Shown here: piece by piece, positions 1 through 8,416 of the stretch
Numbering within the stretch: position 1 is the first letter of the stretch
Layout of the letters: each line of letters opens with the position of its first letter
NCBI GenBank assembly: GCA_964450715.1
Contig: CAYVFC010000200.1
Coordinates: 1-11,714 of the forward strand
Source: CAYVFC01 sp964450715
GTDB taxonomy: Bacteria; Myxococcota_A; Polyangia; Polyangiales; JAFGIB01
Length of the DNA: 11,714 bases
Reading direction: 5' to 3'
Translations under genes and position numbers: made by a program
The notes under the pieces: model-generated
What the model was told of the DNA's origin: nothing
Seen by the model: the letters and a program-made list of their open reading frames with translations, nothing else
Database searches by the model: none

Positions 1-44
1 TCGGGCCGGTGTACTCGGGGCCTGCGGCCCCTGTGTATTGCCGC

Positions 45-96
45 TGGATTCGTGCGGCTCCGCGGACTGTCGTTCCCTCCGTTTCGCACGAATCCA
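45..96. repeat. 12-bp perfect inverted repeat downstream of the giant gene
   Basis: Arms TGGATTCGTGCG (45-56) and CGCACGAATCCA (85-96) are perfect complements around a 28-nt loop, about 30 nt past the stop of the minus-strand gene. A second small hairpin, GGGGCC-tgc-GGCCCC, lies at 17-31. There is no T-run on the minus strand, so a classic intrinsic terminator is not shown. It could be a structured 3' end or a small palindromic repeat. Confidence 0.6.
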
Positions 97-127
97 CCGA
101 CAACCGTCATGTACGTGAGAACAATCC

Positions 128-3100
128 TCAGTGCTCGATAGCCGGCAGCAGGGTCCGTACCTGCCCGCAGGTGTATTCGGGGCTGTCGGGATCGAAGACC
201 GGGTTCACGCCGTTGCCCAGCCAGACCAGCTCGAAGGTCGCCGTGCTCTGCTGGGCTTGGTCCTGACCGTCCAGGAAGTCGACCTGGGCCTCGTTGCACA
301 TGTTTCCGTCGCTGTGAGCGTCGGCCCAGTCGGAAGCGTCGCACTCCACGTCCAGCGTGTCCCAGCTGCTCTGGGGTACCACGGTGCAGGAGTGGATCCG
401 GGCCTGGCTCGACTCGCTGATGACGTCTCCGGTCAGGTATTCACAGCTGTTCACGGTCACGTCCAGATGGGTCTTCAACCGCGCTGCACCGCTCACGCAG
501 CCCGCGCGCTCGGTGATGGCCAGGAAAAGATTGAACTCTATCGGGGTGTAATCGTAGGTCCGAGACGGATCGATATCCGTGGGGTCGGTCGTCACGCGCG
601 GCCACAAGCTGAGTCCCGGCTCGCCGTCACCGTCGGGGTCGTCCCATACCGCCACGTCATTGCTGGCGGGCCACTGACTATCGTCGAGCGGATCCGCCAT
701 TACCACGCCGACCACGGCAGCCTCGGTAGGCGTGATAAAGGTATCGGTCGGCATCACGTCGTATAGACCGGTGACGTTGGAGCCGGGAAACAGGCCGACC
801 TGGTCGAAGACCGTGAGCGGCACAAAAGAGGAATAGGTGTCGTCCCAGAAGGTACTGCGGATGTCGGGGTAGTCGTCCTGGCCGCAACCCTTCTTCCACA
901 CCTGGAGCGTTTCGCCGTCGTAGTCGTAGTAATGAAGCTCCCAGGTCGTGGTGTCCAGATTACCGGCATCCAGCAGGACAGCCGGACCGAAGGTCACCGC
1001 CGCCCAGGACAGCGAGACGTCCTGGCGCATTGCCCAGTAGCCGGTGAGATCGCAGCGGCAAGACTCGCCGTTGCCCACGAATCCCGGGTCGCACTCGCAG
1101 GTGAAACCGCCCTCGGTGTTGGTGCAGGTCGCGTTGGGGTCGCAGTCATCGAGCCCGAGAGCGCACTCGTCCACGTCCGTGCAGTCGCTCACGGCGTCGC
1201 AGTAATACCCGCTCGCGCAGTTGTCGTCGTTCGGACTGTTGGCGCAGGCGTCGGTGTCGGAGCTGCAATCGTCGTCCGTACAGTCGACGCCGTCGTCGCA
1301 GTCCGGTGTCGTGCCAGCCACGCAATCCGGCGCGGAACAGGTCTCCGATCCGTTACAGAATATCCCGTCATCGCAGTCTTCGGAGACGGAACAACCCGTG
1401 CATATGTCGCTTTCTTCGTCGCAGTACTCTACCGTGCAGGGCGGGAGCTGTAGCTGGCAGTCGCTCGCTGCGTCGCAGATGTAGGTACCGGTGCAGAATA
1501 GACCGTCGTCGGGGCAGTTCGCGCTGTTGGGGGTGTAGTCGCACTTGTCACTGCCCTCGTTGCACGTATCGTCGGTGCAATCGATCTCGTCGTCGCACAC
1601 CACGGCCGTTCCCGGCTGGCAGTCGCTCACGGCGTCGCAACTCTCTACCCCGTCGCAGTACTGTTCGTTATCGCAGTAGCTGTCGTCCGGGACGGATGCG
1701 CACTGGTCGCTGCCCTCGTCGCAGAAGTCGCTGGTACAGTCGACCTGGTCGTCGCAGTCGGGCGGAGGCACGTCCTGGCAATTGTACACGGCGTCGCATA
1801 TTTTGGTTCCGTTGCAGAACAACCCGTCGTCCGGGCAGTTGTCGTCGTTGGGGATATTGAGACACAGGTCGCTGGCGGCGTCGCAGGAGTCGTCGGTGCA
1901 CGGGACCCCGTCATCGCAAGCGGGAGCGGGCCCGGACACGCAGTCGCTTACGGCATCGCAGGTCTCGGGCCCGTTGCAAAAGACGCTGTCGTCGGGGCAG
2001 TGGGCGTTGTTGGGGATGTGTATGCACTGGTCGCTGGCGGCGTCGCACGAGTCGTCGGTGCAATCGACCCCGTCCCCGCACGAGGGAGCAGGCCCGGACA
2101 CGCAGTCGCTGACGGCATCGCAGGATTCGGGCCCGTTGCAAAAGACGCTGTCGTCGGGGCAGTGGGCGTTGTTGGGGATGTGTATGCACTGGTCGCTGGC
2201 GGCGTCGCACGAGTCGTCGGTGCAATCGACCCCGTCCCCGCACGAGGGAGCAGGCCCGGACACGCNNNNNNNNNNNNNNNNNNNNNNNNNNNNNNNNNNN
2301 NNNNNNNNNNNNNNNNNNNNNNNNNNNNNNNNNNNNNNNNNNNNNNNNNNNNNNNNNNNNNNNNNCCGTCCCCGCACGAGGGGGCAGGTCCGGACACGCA
2401 GTCGCTGACAGCGTCGCAGGTTTCGGGCCCGTTGCAGAAGACGCTGTCGTCGGGGCAGTGGGCGTTGTTGGGGATGTGTATGCACTGGTCGCTGCCGGCA
2501 TCGCACGAGTCGTCGGTGCAATCGACCCCGTCCCCGCACGAGGGGGCAGGTCCGGACACGCAGTCGCTGACAGCGTCGCAGGATTCGGGCCCGTTGCAGA
2601 AGACGCCGTCGTCGGGGCAGTGGGCGTTGTTGGGGATATTCGCGCACCGGTTGTTGCCTGCGTCGCACGAGTCGTCCGTGCAATCGACCCCGTCATCGCA
2701 AGTGGGAGCGAGCCCGGATACGCAGTCGCTTACGGCATCGCAGGATTCGGGCCCGTCGCAGAACGTCCCGTTGTCGCAGTTGCCGTTGTTGGGGATGTGT
2801 ACGCACCGGTCGCTGCCTGCGTCGCACGAGTCGTCGGTGCAATCGACCCCGTCATCGCAGGTGGGAACGGGCCCGGACACGCAGTCGCTTACGGCATCGC
2901 AGGATTCGGGCCCGTTGCAGAAGACGCCGTCGTCGGGGCAGTTGTCGTTGTTGGCAATGTGTACGCACTGGTCGCTGCCTGCGTCGCATGAGTCGTCGGT
3001 GCAATCGACCCCGTCATCGCAGGTGGGAACGGGCCCGGACACGCAGTCGCTTACGGCATCGCAGGATTCGGGCCCGTTGCAGAAGACGCCGTCGTCGGGG

Positions 3101-3489
3101 CAGTTGTCGTTGTTGGGGATGTGTACGCACCGGTCGCTGCCTGCGTCGCATGAGTCGTCGGTGCAATCGACCCCGTCATCGCAGCTCGGCGCTTCTCCGG
3201 TCTGACAGGAGCCGTTTGACCCGCAGGTTTCTTGTCCGTTGCAGAACGTCCCGTCGTCGCACTCGCTGTTCAGGGCACAGCTGCCCGCATCCGTGTATTC
3301 GCCGCTTCCCGAGTCGCGCTCTTCGACAGCGCTCCCGTCGGACTGGCCGATCGCTCTCGCGTCTCCCTCACCGACGCTACCTCCCCCGTCCGTGGCGGCC
3401 ACGATGATCGAGCTGCCGCCCGTAGAGCAGCTAGACAGAGCCAGAGCCAGACTCCCCATCAAGTACATAAAAGTCGAAATTTTACGCAT
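128..3489 (-). CDS. Giant Cys/Asp-rich repeat lipoprotein with EGF module (interrupted by assembly gap)
   Basis: Predicted surface lipoprotein. The start at 3489 is preferred over an upstream ATG at 3570 because it directly precedes a signal peptide (MRKISTFMYLMGSLALALSSC, lipobox Cys21) and has a purine-rich AGAAAGG site 6 nt upstream. After a Gly/Ser/Asp-rich linker come one half unit and at least thirteen units of ~54 residues with eight Cys each, pattern CDDGVDCTDDSC...CVHIPN then CPDDGVFCNGPESCDAVSDC; the first half resembles the Dictyostelium CTDC repeat (PF00526). Next is a calcium-type EGF module (DVDEC...GGFTCEC) and a ~309-residue C-terminal domain that I do not recognise. The N run at 2266-2365 shifts the apparent frame, so the gene looks like two ORFs, but repeat phase shows one gene. 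Acidic, disulphide-rich architecture suggests an extracellular calcium-binding stalk or adhesin; function is inferred. Confidence 0.88.
1058..1177 (-). other. Calcium-binding EGF-like module in the giant lipoprotein
   Basis: Forty residues with the classic EGF_CA signature: DVDEC at the start (calcium-ligand region), then CDPNATCTNTEGGFTCEC and a final Cys after PGFVGNG, giving six Cys in the expected order. It sits directly between the last degenerate repeat and the C-terminal domain, where it could act as a calcium-rigidified hinge (inference). Confidence 0.85.
1178..3183 (-). repeat. Array of ~162-bp tandem coding repeats
   Basis: Five full units are readable upstream of the N run (54, 54, 53, 54 and 54 residues), part of a sixth enters it, and seven more follow (54, 54, 54, 53, 53, ~46 and ~41 residues). 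Units next to the gap are nearly identical. Units at the EGF-proximal end are diverged and shortened, as expected when recent duplication happens in the array centre. Central units begin CGDG rather than CDDG and alternate between GPES and GPET, hinting at a two-unit (324-bp) higher-order period. Confidence 0.93.
2266..2365. other. Assembly gap (100 N) inside the repeat array
   Basis: Exactly 100 N, a common scaffolding placeholder. On the minus strand the sequence stops 11 bases into a 162-base unit and resumes at base 140 of a unit. The missing length should therefore be 128 bases plus a multiple of 162. 128 leaves remainder 2 on division by 3, which is exactly what is needed to join the two reading frames. 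Confidence 0.95.
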
Positions 3490-4214
3490 ATCCAACCTTT
3501 CTTGGTTGACGGACGACGACACCGAGAGCCGGAAAATCGCGCGCATTGCTGAATCGAGTACAGCCGACATCTCAACCCACGTCTTTTCGTTCGGCGTTCA
3601 CCCGCTTTTCGCGCCAGCGCGAATCCGAGCCTCCCGAACGTCGAGCGGAATACCGCTCCCACTATATGTGGTGGACGTAAACCGTTCTAGTCGTGTAAAA
3701 ATCGTTTTTTTGCAGGGTCTAGCGCGAAAGTATCCGTCGGGTTGGAAACATCTTGAATACGCGGTCCAGGGGCGCCACCGGCGGCTCCGTCCGTCCCTGC
3801 TCGAAATGACTCCCTCTACCGAAAGAGAGATACCTTTCCCTCGTCAAGCCGAGATCTACGGCTAGCACGATCTAACTGTTCCAATTCTCGGACGTTTCGA
3901 CCCGTTTGCCGCCCCGGGACACCATAGTAAACTTTTCACTCCGACCCCTGGGTTCCTCTCACCGTGAACTGCGCCCCCCTCCAACGACCGGACGCCACCT
4001 GACCGATCAGTTCTCGCCGTTACAGCTGGGCGGAGAGAAACCCTGCCCAGCAATTAGCGCTGGCTGTTTTCGGCCCTGTGGTCATCCGGGCCTGTCCGTT
4101 CCATCCTCTATACTTTATACGTAGACGGACGCGCTATACGGCCGCGTGCTCGACGGCGAATACCTGGGCGTGAAGGTTGGCGATCTACTGCTTGCCCTCC
4201 ATGCAACAACGCCG
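3490..4214. other. Long region without a convincing gene
   Basis: About 725 bases upstream of the giant lipoprotein gene and downstream of the Pro-rich protein gene. Open frames here are short, low-complexity and lack a ribosome site or recognisable motif. It should contain the promoter of the minus-strand lipoprotein gene, but I could not pick a credible -35/-10 pair. A short A5/T7 tract at about 3700-3712 is the only notable composition feature. Confidence 0.5.
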
Positions 4215-4814
4215 CTAGAAGCTACCGCGGTAGATCAGAAGGCTACCGTCACCGTTGACGACTAATTGGGTATTCAACAAGTGTTCGGCTACGCCGTTGC
4301 GTTCCCTCCACTCCAGGAGATCCGCCCGTTTGTTATAGCCGACGATGAGCAAGGGAATTCCGACGGCCAACCCGACCCCCCCCACGACCAAGCTGGCGCC
4401 CAAGCACACATCCTGTAACTCCGGGTCGATGATATCCGTATAGCAGAGGGGGCTGGTGGCCAGGTTGAGCACACCCAAGCCCAGGCCGATGAAACCGCCT
4501 ACGCGTTCTCCAACGCCCGAACTGGGCATTGGATCGTATGCCGGAGAGCGCGCGGATTGCGGTGGAGGCACCTGGTACTGGGGATGGGATTGCTGCACCG
4601 GCGGGGGTGCCGCCGGCGCTCGAGGGGCGGTCGCGGGCGGTTGTTGCTGTGCTGCCTGCGCCGGCTGTTGTGCCGCCGGCGCAGGTGGGTCCGCAGCCGG
4701 TGACGGCGCGGGTGGCTCGGAAGACTGCGGCTCCTCTGCCGGGGCTTGCTGCGCGTGTGCTTGCGCGCAGCAGATCACGGCAACAACGGACAAGGCGGTG
4801 GCTAGCTTGGCCAT
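4215..4814 (-). CDS. Secreted Pro/Ala/Gln-rich protein with two C-terminal hydrophobic segments
   Basis: 199 residues, not recognised as a named family. Residues 1-21 form a Sec signal peptide with a likely cut after AQAHA. Residues ~22-90 are a disordered Pro/Ala/Gln/Ser linker. Residues ~105-123 (GGFIGLGLGVLNLATSP) and ~138-159 (LGASLVVGGVGLAVGIPLLI) are Gly-rich hydrophobic segments that could be a membrane hairpin, followed by a basic YNKRADLLEWRER stretch and a short tail. The ATG at 4814 has GAGG nine bases upstream. Myxobacterial genomes encode many periplasmic proteins of this Pro-rich plus Gly-rich-hairpin type; I infer an envelope location but no function. It stands alone, with non-coding stretches on both sides. 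Confidence 0.78.
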   Translation of the reverse strand: MAKLATALSVVAVICCAQAHAQQAPAEEPQSSEPPAPSPAADPPAPAAQQPAQAAQQQPPATAPRAPAAPPPVQQSHPQYQVPPPQSARSPAYDPMPSSGVGERVGGFIGLGLGVLNLATSPLCYTDIIDPELQDVCLGASLVVGGVGLAVGIPLLIVGYNKRADLLEWRERNGVAEHLLNTQLVVNGDGSLLIYRGSF

Positions 4815-5279
4815 ATTGTAGATCCTCGAGTGAACTCAATGAAACTGGCGACATGTTGGCATGGATTTTCGTAAGAAATCAAGCCAGCGGTAGCGGGTCG
4901 ACGATAACGGTGAGACAACCGGGCAACAAAGGGGACGGACCGAGAAACGCGTATACAGCAACACCGTGCCGAACAACTTCGTAGCATATATCTCATGTAA
5001 ACTTACGGGAGCATCGCGGCGTAGCTCGTGCCGCAAGACAGGAATCGATTAATGCGGCGTAACGACCGAGCGGCGGCGGGGGGACAGGTGCTGGGAGGCC
5101 GATTAATGCGAGGGGTTTCAAAAAGTGAAAAAGTGAAGCAGTGCCCTCGCAATCCTCGCGCTCTCAATCGCGCGAATACTTCACCCAAAGACGGACCCTG
5201 TTGGTTTCAATGTCGTCTACCACTTCGAGGAGGGACAACGCCGAATATGGCCCCTATAAGCCGCGAAATCATGAGCTTT
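4815..5279. other. Non-coding stretch with short repeats
   Basis: No ORF here has convincing coding character. The stretch holds the 5' region of the minus-strand Pro-rich protein gene, an 11-bp direct repeat CGATTAATGCG at 5046-5056 and 5100-5110, and the hairpin element described separately. Confidence 0.5.
5108..5150. repeat. Hairpin with tandem AAAAGTGA loop
   Basis: Arms GCGAGGG (5108-5114) and CCCTCGC (5144-5150) flank a loop containing two AAAAGTGA copies in tandem. The loop sequence echoes the inner part of the palindromic element at 6988-7082 (GAAAAGTGAAAA), so the two may be diverged members of one small repeat family. That link is inference. Confidence 0.4.
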
Positions 5280-5513
5280 TTAACCCGTTCGGTGCTCTAG
5301 CTGCTCGCGAATCGCACAGATAAGAACGGCGAGCGATACACTTCGTTTTAGCGATCTCTCTTCCGGAGCAGTGGACAGATCCGGTTTCGACGACGATCCG
5401 TCTTCGCCGCTCTCGCCGTCTGATACGTGCGACGGGGCAATGCAACGACCCCGATCGCAAACGCGATCGCCCTTGCATTGTGAGTCGTACTGGCAGCCCG
5501 CGGTCGAGGTCAT
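5280..5513 (-). CDS. Small ORF with Cys motif CQYDSQCKGDRVCDRGRC; possibly a gene remnant
   Basis: 77 residues from an ATG at 5513. The N-terminus carries CQYDSQCKGDRVCDRGRC, matching the Cx4-5-DxxCKGDRxCxxGxC motif common in secreted or PEGA-type proteins of myxobacteria (family knowledge, not searched). The remainder is a Ser/Asp/Glu-rich stretch and a short hydrophobic SVSLAVLICAI. There is no signal peptide, no well-placed ribosome site (GAGG abuts the ATG), and a stop ten codons upstream. It is therefore either a truncated relic or a fragment of a frameshifted gene. It is transcribed away from the vWA gene, about 90 nt apart. Confidence 0.4.
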   Translation of the reverse strand: MTSTAGCQYDSQCKGDRVCDRGRCIAPSHVSDGESGEDGSSSKPDLSTAPEERSLKRSVSLAVLICAIREQLEHRTG

Positions 5514-5600
5514 CCTCGGACCGGGATCCGGGGGGAGCGGTCAACCAGTGGCGGTGAGGGTGGCTTGCGAGCGGTCGAACGTCGTAAACGGGAGAACGGG

Positions 5601-6869
5601 TTGAGGAAGCGAGCGAGGATGCTGCTGTTCTGCGCGGTCGCCGTCGCCTCGGTAGGGTGCGCGAAGTCGATGCGTATCGGAGGTGAGAGCATCGACGCGG
5701 GGCAAGGTGAGGGAGGGGACGCGGCGTCGAACGCAGAGCCTTCTCCGTGCCCGGAGCTACGGGTCGATCCCGATTACGTGTCGCTGGAACGCGTCCCGCG
5801 GGTTTCGGCGAGCGTTCTGTTCCTGGTGGACCGGAGTCTCACCATGTCCTGCAACACGCCGGCCGATGGGCAGACGAGCGAGGAGTGCGAAGAAAATCCC
5901 GTACAGAGATCCGCGGATCTTCCCAGTAAGTGGCAGATGACCATCGAGGCGCTGGGCGAGATCTTCGAGCAGCTGGCAACCGCCGATAGTCATACCCGGG
6001 TTGGATTGATGTTTTACGGCATCGATATCGCCGATAGCTGTGAGACGTACCCCGATCCAATTATGGGTGGCGTTCAGGTCGACCGCTTGGACGACCGGCA
6101 GATCGAGATCCTCGACCGAGTTCTGAGCCTGGCCTATCCCGGGTGTGAGATACCGCTGATCGATGCCACCCTGGACGCGTATCGATACATGTATGAGAGC
6201 TGGGGATACGGTTGCGGCTCTCCGCCCTGCGGGGCGCCCGGCCGTCGCTTCGTGGTATTGATGACCGACGGCGGGGAGATCTGCGGGGAGCCGGACTTCG
6301 TGCTGTCCACGTGCTGCTGGCAAACGCCGCATATCGATCGTTTCCTGCACGATGAGGTGCGCCGGGCGGTGGAGGAAAACATCCGTACTCTGGTGGTCGC
6401 TCTACCGGGAAGCGAATCGGCGCGGGGATTCCTGTCCGAGCTCGCCTACCAGGGCGGTGCCGCGACGGACGAAGAGTCTTGCACGCATGGCGACTCGGAT
6501 GCATCGACCGGGGACTGCCAGATCGAGGCGGCCAGCAAGCAAGAACTGGTATCCGGTCTATCCCGGGCGCTTGCCGAGAGTGCCGGCTTGCCGCGCAGTT
6601 GCCGGTTGCCGGTGCGCTGGCCATCGAGCGACTTCTGGTCCGACCTCATCAGCGTGCTGTTCACCCGTCCCGACCAGGAACCGCTCTGCATACCGAAGGA
6701 CGATTCGTTGCCGTGCGACGGGGGTGCAAACGGCTGGCAGTTTGCTCGGTCACCCATGGGCAGCATCGACAGCGACACCGTCGTACTGTGCGGCGAGCCC
6801 TGCGACCTGATCCTGAACGAGCGCGAACCCATACAGATCGAGTTTCTCTTCGCCCGCAGAGGGATGTGA
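5601..6869 (+). CDS. vWA-domain lipoprotein
   Basis: 422 residues from a TTG at 5601, which has GGGAG six bases upstream and gives a compact lipoprotein signal (MRKRARMLLFCAVAVASVGC, Cys20); an upstream in-frame TTG at 5565 is the alternative. A short Gly/Asp/Ala linker leads to a von Willebrand factor A domain at residues ~70-330: beta-1 with the metal site VLFLVDRSLT (Asp77, Ser79, Thr81), Thr190 in IDATLDAY, and Asp223 in VVLMTDGGE. The metal motif is DxSxT rather than the usual DxSxS. Many Cys (50, 84, 96, 147, 182, 205, 210, 228, 238, 239 and others) suggest an oxidising compartment. vWA domains bind protein ligands through a metal ion, so a periplasmic or surface binding role is likely. 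The C-terminal ~90 residues are unrecognised. No operon partner is visible. Confidence 0.85.
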   Translation: MRKRARMLLFCAVAVASVGCAKSMRIGGESIDAGQGEGGDAASNAEPSPCPELRVDPDYVSLERVPRVSASVLFLVDRSLTMSCNTPADGQTSEECEENPVQRSADLPSKWQMTIEALGEIFEQLATADSHTRVGLMFYGIDIADSCETYPDPIMGGVQVDRLDDRQIEILDRVLSLAYPGCEIPLIDATLDAYRYMYESWGYGCGSPPCGAPGRRFVVLMTDGGEICGEPDFVLSTCCWQTPHIDRFLHDEVRRAVEENIRTLVVALPGSESARGFLSELAYQGGAATDEESCTHGDSDASTGDCQIEAASKQELVSGLSRALAESAGLPRSCRLPVRWPSSDFWSDLISVLFTRPDQEPLCIPKDDSLPCDGGANGWQFARSPMGSIDSDTVVLCGEPCDLILNEREPIQIEFLFARRGM

Positions 6870-6987
6870 AGAATTTGCCAGTGCCGTGACCGGTAAATTT
6901 CGAGCCGATACCGGCGAGGATTCGGCGGCGAGGGCAAGGAGCGACGACGAGCCGCGCCGAGCTGGAGCGCGCCGAGGGCCTGCCGAG

Positions 6988-7082
6988 AGGGGACGCGGTT
7001 AGTTTTTTCACTTCTTTTTCCCTTTCCGGCACGCGTGCCGTTCGAGGTTGCCCGAAAAGTGAAAAGGCTAACCGCGTCCCCT
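6988..7082. repeat. REP/MITE-like palindromic element
   Basis: Perfect 15-bp arms AGGGGACGCGGTTAG (6988-7002) and CTAACCGCGTCCCCT (7068-7082) continue inward, with two G.T wobbles, through TTTTCACTT paired with AAGTGAAAA, giving a stem of about 26 bp around a ~43-nt loop. It lies in the convergent intergenic space between the vWA and MBL genes. Similar GGGGAC...AAAAGTGAAAA palindromes are typical of REP elements mobilised by Y1 (RAYT) transposases; that family link is inferred. No transposase is in the window. It could also act as a bidirectional terminator, as T-runs occur in the stem. Confidence 0.8.
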
Positions 7083-7136
7083 GTTCCGGCGTGGTGTTGC
7101 CCGTGGACGGCGGTCAGAGCGCGAAGATCGGGTGAC

Positions 7137-8252
7137 CTACCGCGTACCCGGCACCTGGCGGCTTTCGCCGTGGTCGAGGACCCAGAAGCGCGGCGCGGGT
7201 TCGCCCGCGGCCTGGATCGCGGCGGCCAGAAGCGCCACCGGGTCGAACTCGCCCTCGTCGCCCTGCTGGAAGGTGCCGAAGTGGATGGCCATGCTGATCT
7301 CGGCGTCCAGCCGGCGGTGGGCGCGGACCACGTCAAAGGCGTCGGTGTGTACCGGCTGCATGAACCAGCGCGGCTCGGCCGCCCCGATGGGCAGCATCGC
7401 GAGCCGGATGGGCGCCAGGCGCTCGCCGATTTCGGCGAAGTGGGGCGCCCAGCCGGTGTCGCCGGCAAAGTAGACGTTGCCCGCCTCCGAGCGCAGCACG
7501 TAGCCGAGCCACAGGCTCCGGTCGCGGTCGCAGAGCCCGCGGTTGGAGAAGTGCTGCGCCGGCACGCCGACCACCTCGAGCCCGCAGCGGGCGGTCACGC
7601 TCTGCCACCAGTCGACTTCCCGGACCGGGCCGATGCCCTTCTCCTGCAGCCGCCACCCGTCGCCCAGGCCAACCACGAGCTCGGGCTCGAACGCGTCGTG
7701 AAGGCGCTTCAGCGTAGGCAGGTCCATGTGGTCGTAGTGGTTGTGGCTGATCAACACCAGGTCGATGGGGGGAAGCTCGCGCAGCCGGACGCCGGGAGGA
7801 CGCTTGCGGGGCGGGTCAAGGGCGGTGCCCGGGCCGACGCGGTCGGACCAGACCGGGTCGGTCAGCACGTTGCAGCCGTCCATCTGGATGAGAACGGTCG
7901 AGTGGTTGACAAAGGTCACCACCAGCTCTCCCTGGGACACGCGTTCGGTCAGCGGCAAGCCGTAAACGGACGCGCGCTCGTCGGCCTCCCACTCGGCCGG
8001 ACTGCGGTTGGCCAGAAAGCGGACCAGGTCCTTGAAGTCGTGCTGCTCGATCCCCCAGGGATTGAAGAAGCGCTCGCCGTCGAAGTGCGAGCTTGCCGGG
8101 CCCCGGTACCGGGTCTCGGCAAAGGGACAGCAGCCCTGCGCCGGCATAAGGGCGATCGACAGGCAGGCCAGAACCCAGAAAACGCGTCGTAAGCCCGTCG
8201 CGGCTCGTAAGGGCGATCCCGGGTGGGGCGGCAACGGGTCAGGCCAGGCCAT
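7137..8252 (-). CDS. Metallo-beta-lactamase-fold hydrolase, NAPE-PLD/UlaG-like (COG2220), lipoprotein-type N-terminus
   Basis: 371 residues from an ATG at 8252; the frame stays open further upstream (GTG at 8327), so the start is uncertain and no strong ribosome site is seen. Residues ~21-41 (LRRVFWVLACLSIALMPAQGC) form a signal with a lipobox-like AQGC. The MBL core has the zinc motif SHNHYDHMD (His170, His172, Asp174, His175), His234 in PAQHFSNRG, Asp265 in YFAGDTGW and His324 in AIHFGTF. The segments FVNHSTVLIQMDG, LTDPVWSDR and MLPIGAAEPRWFMQPVHT match the N-acylphosphatidylethanolamine phospholipase D-like branch. The fold and metal site are clear; a phospholipid phosphodiester substrate is suggested by the family but not proven. 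Envelope location fits a membrane-lipid substrate. It is convergent with the vWA gene. Confidence 0.9.
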   Translation of the reverse strand: MAWPDPLPPHPGSPLRAATGLRRVFWVLACLSIALMPAQGCCPFAETRYRGPASSHFDGERFFNPWGIEQHDFKDLVRFLANRSPAEWEADERASVYGLPLTERVSQGELVVTFVNHSTVLIQMDGCNVLTDPVWSDRVGPGTALDPPRKRPPGVRLRELPPIDLVLISHNHYDHMDLPTLKRLHDAFEPELVVGLGDGWRLQEKGIGPVREVDWWQSVTARCGLEVVGVPAQHFSNRGLCDRDRSLWLGYVLRSEAGNVYFAGDTGWAPHFAEIGERLAPIRLAMLPIGAAEPRWFMQPVHTDAFDVVRAHRRLDAEISMAIHFGTFQQGDEGEFDPVALLAAAIQAAGEPAPRFWVLDHGESRQVPGTR

Positions 8253-8416
8253 GGCAGGGCCCGAGCATACCGTAAAAACGCGGGCCGGCACCGTTCGGCT
8301 TAGTAGATAATGTAAATAATGTAGCACCGTCCTCTATACCACACGCGGCGGCGGCGCGGTGGTGCTGGGCGCACATGTACCCCTCGATGTCCTTCGGCGC
8401 GAGTGCGGCCACGTTT

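Noticed and set aside
1782..3205. Long plus-strand ORFs opposite the repeat array
   Set aside because: They are antisense shadows: the repeat unit is mostly a multiple of three and GC-rich, so the other frames stay open. They lack ribosome sites and motifs, while the minus strand has the signal peptide and Cys pattern.
4124..4264. Short plus-strand frame reading VLDGEYLGVKVGDLLLALHA
   Set aside because: Protein-like, but only about 46 codons, overlaps the end of the Pro-rich protein gene antisense, and has no ribosome site or family match that I know.
5757..6624. Minus-strand ORFs opposite the vWA gene
   Set aside because: Arg/Pro-rich shadow translations of a gene with a clear vWA domain.
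6871..6900. AATTTGCC...GGTAAATT inverted repeat just after the vWA stop, possible terminator
   Set aside because: The stem has a mismatch and no following T-run; too weak to call.
7035..8192. 385-codon plus-strand ORF opposite the MBL gene
   Set aside because: It is antisense to a gene with complete zinc-binding motifs; its translation is low-complexity Val/Ala/Gly/His with no recognisable domain.
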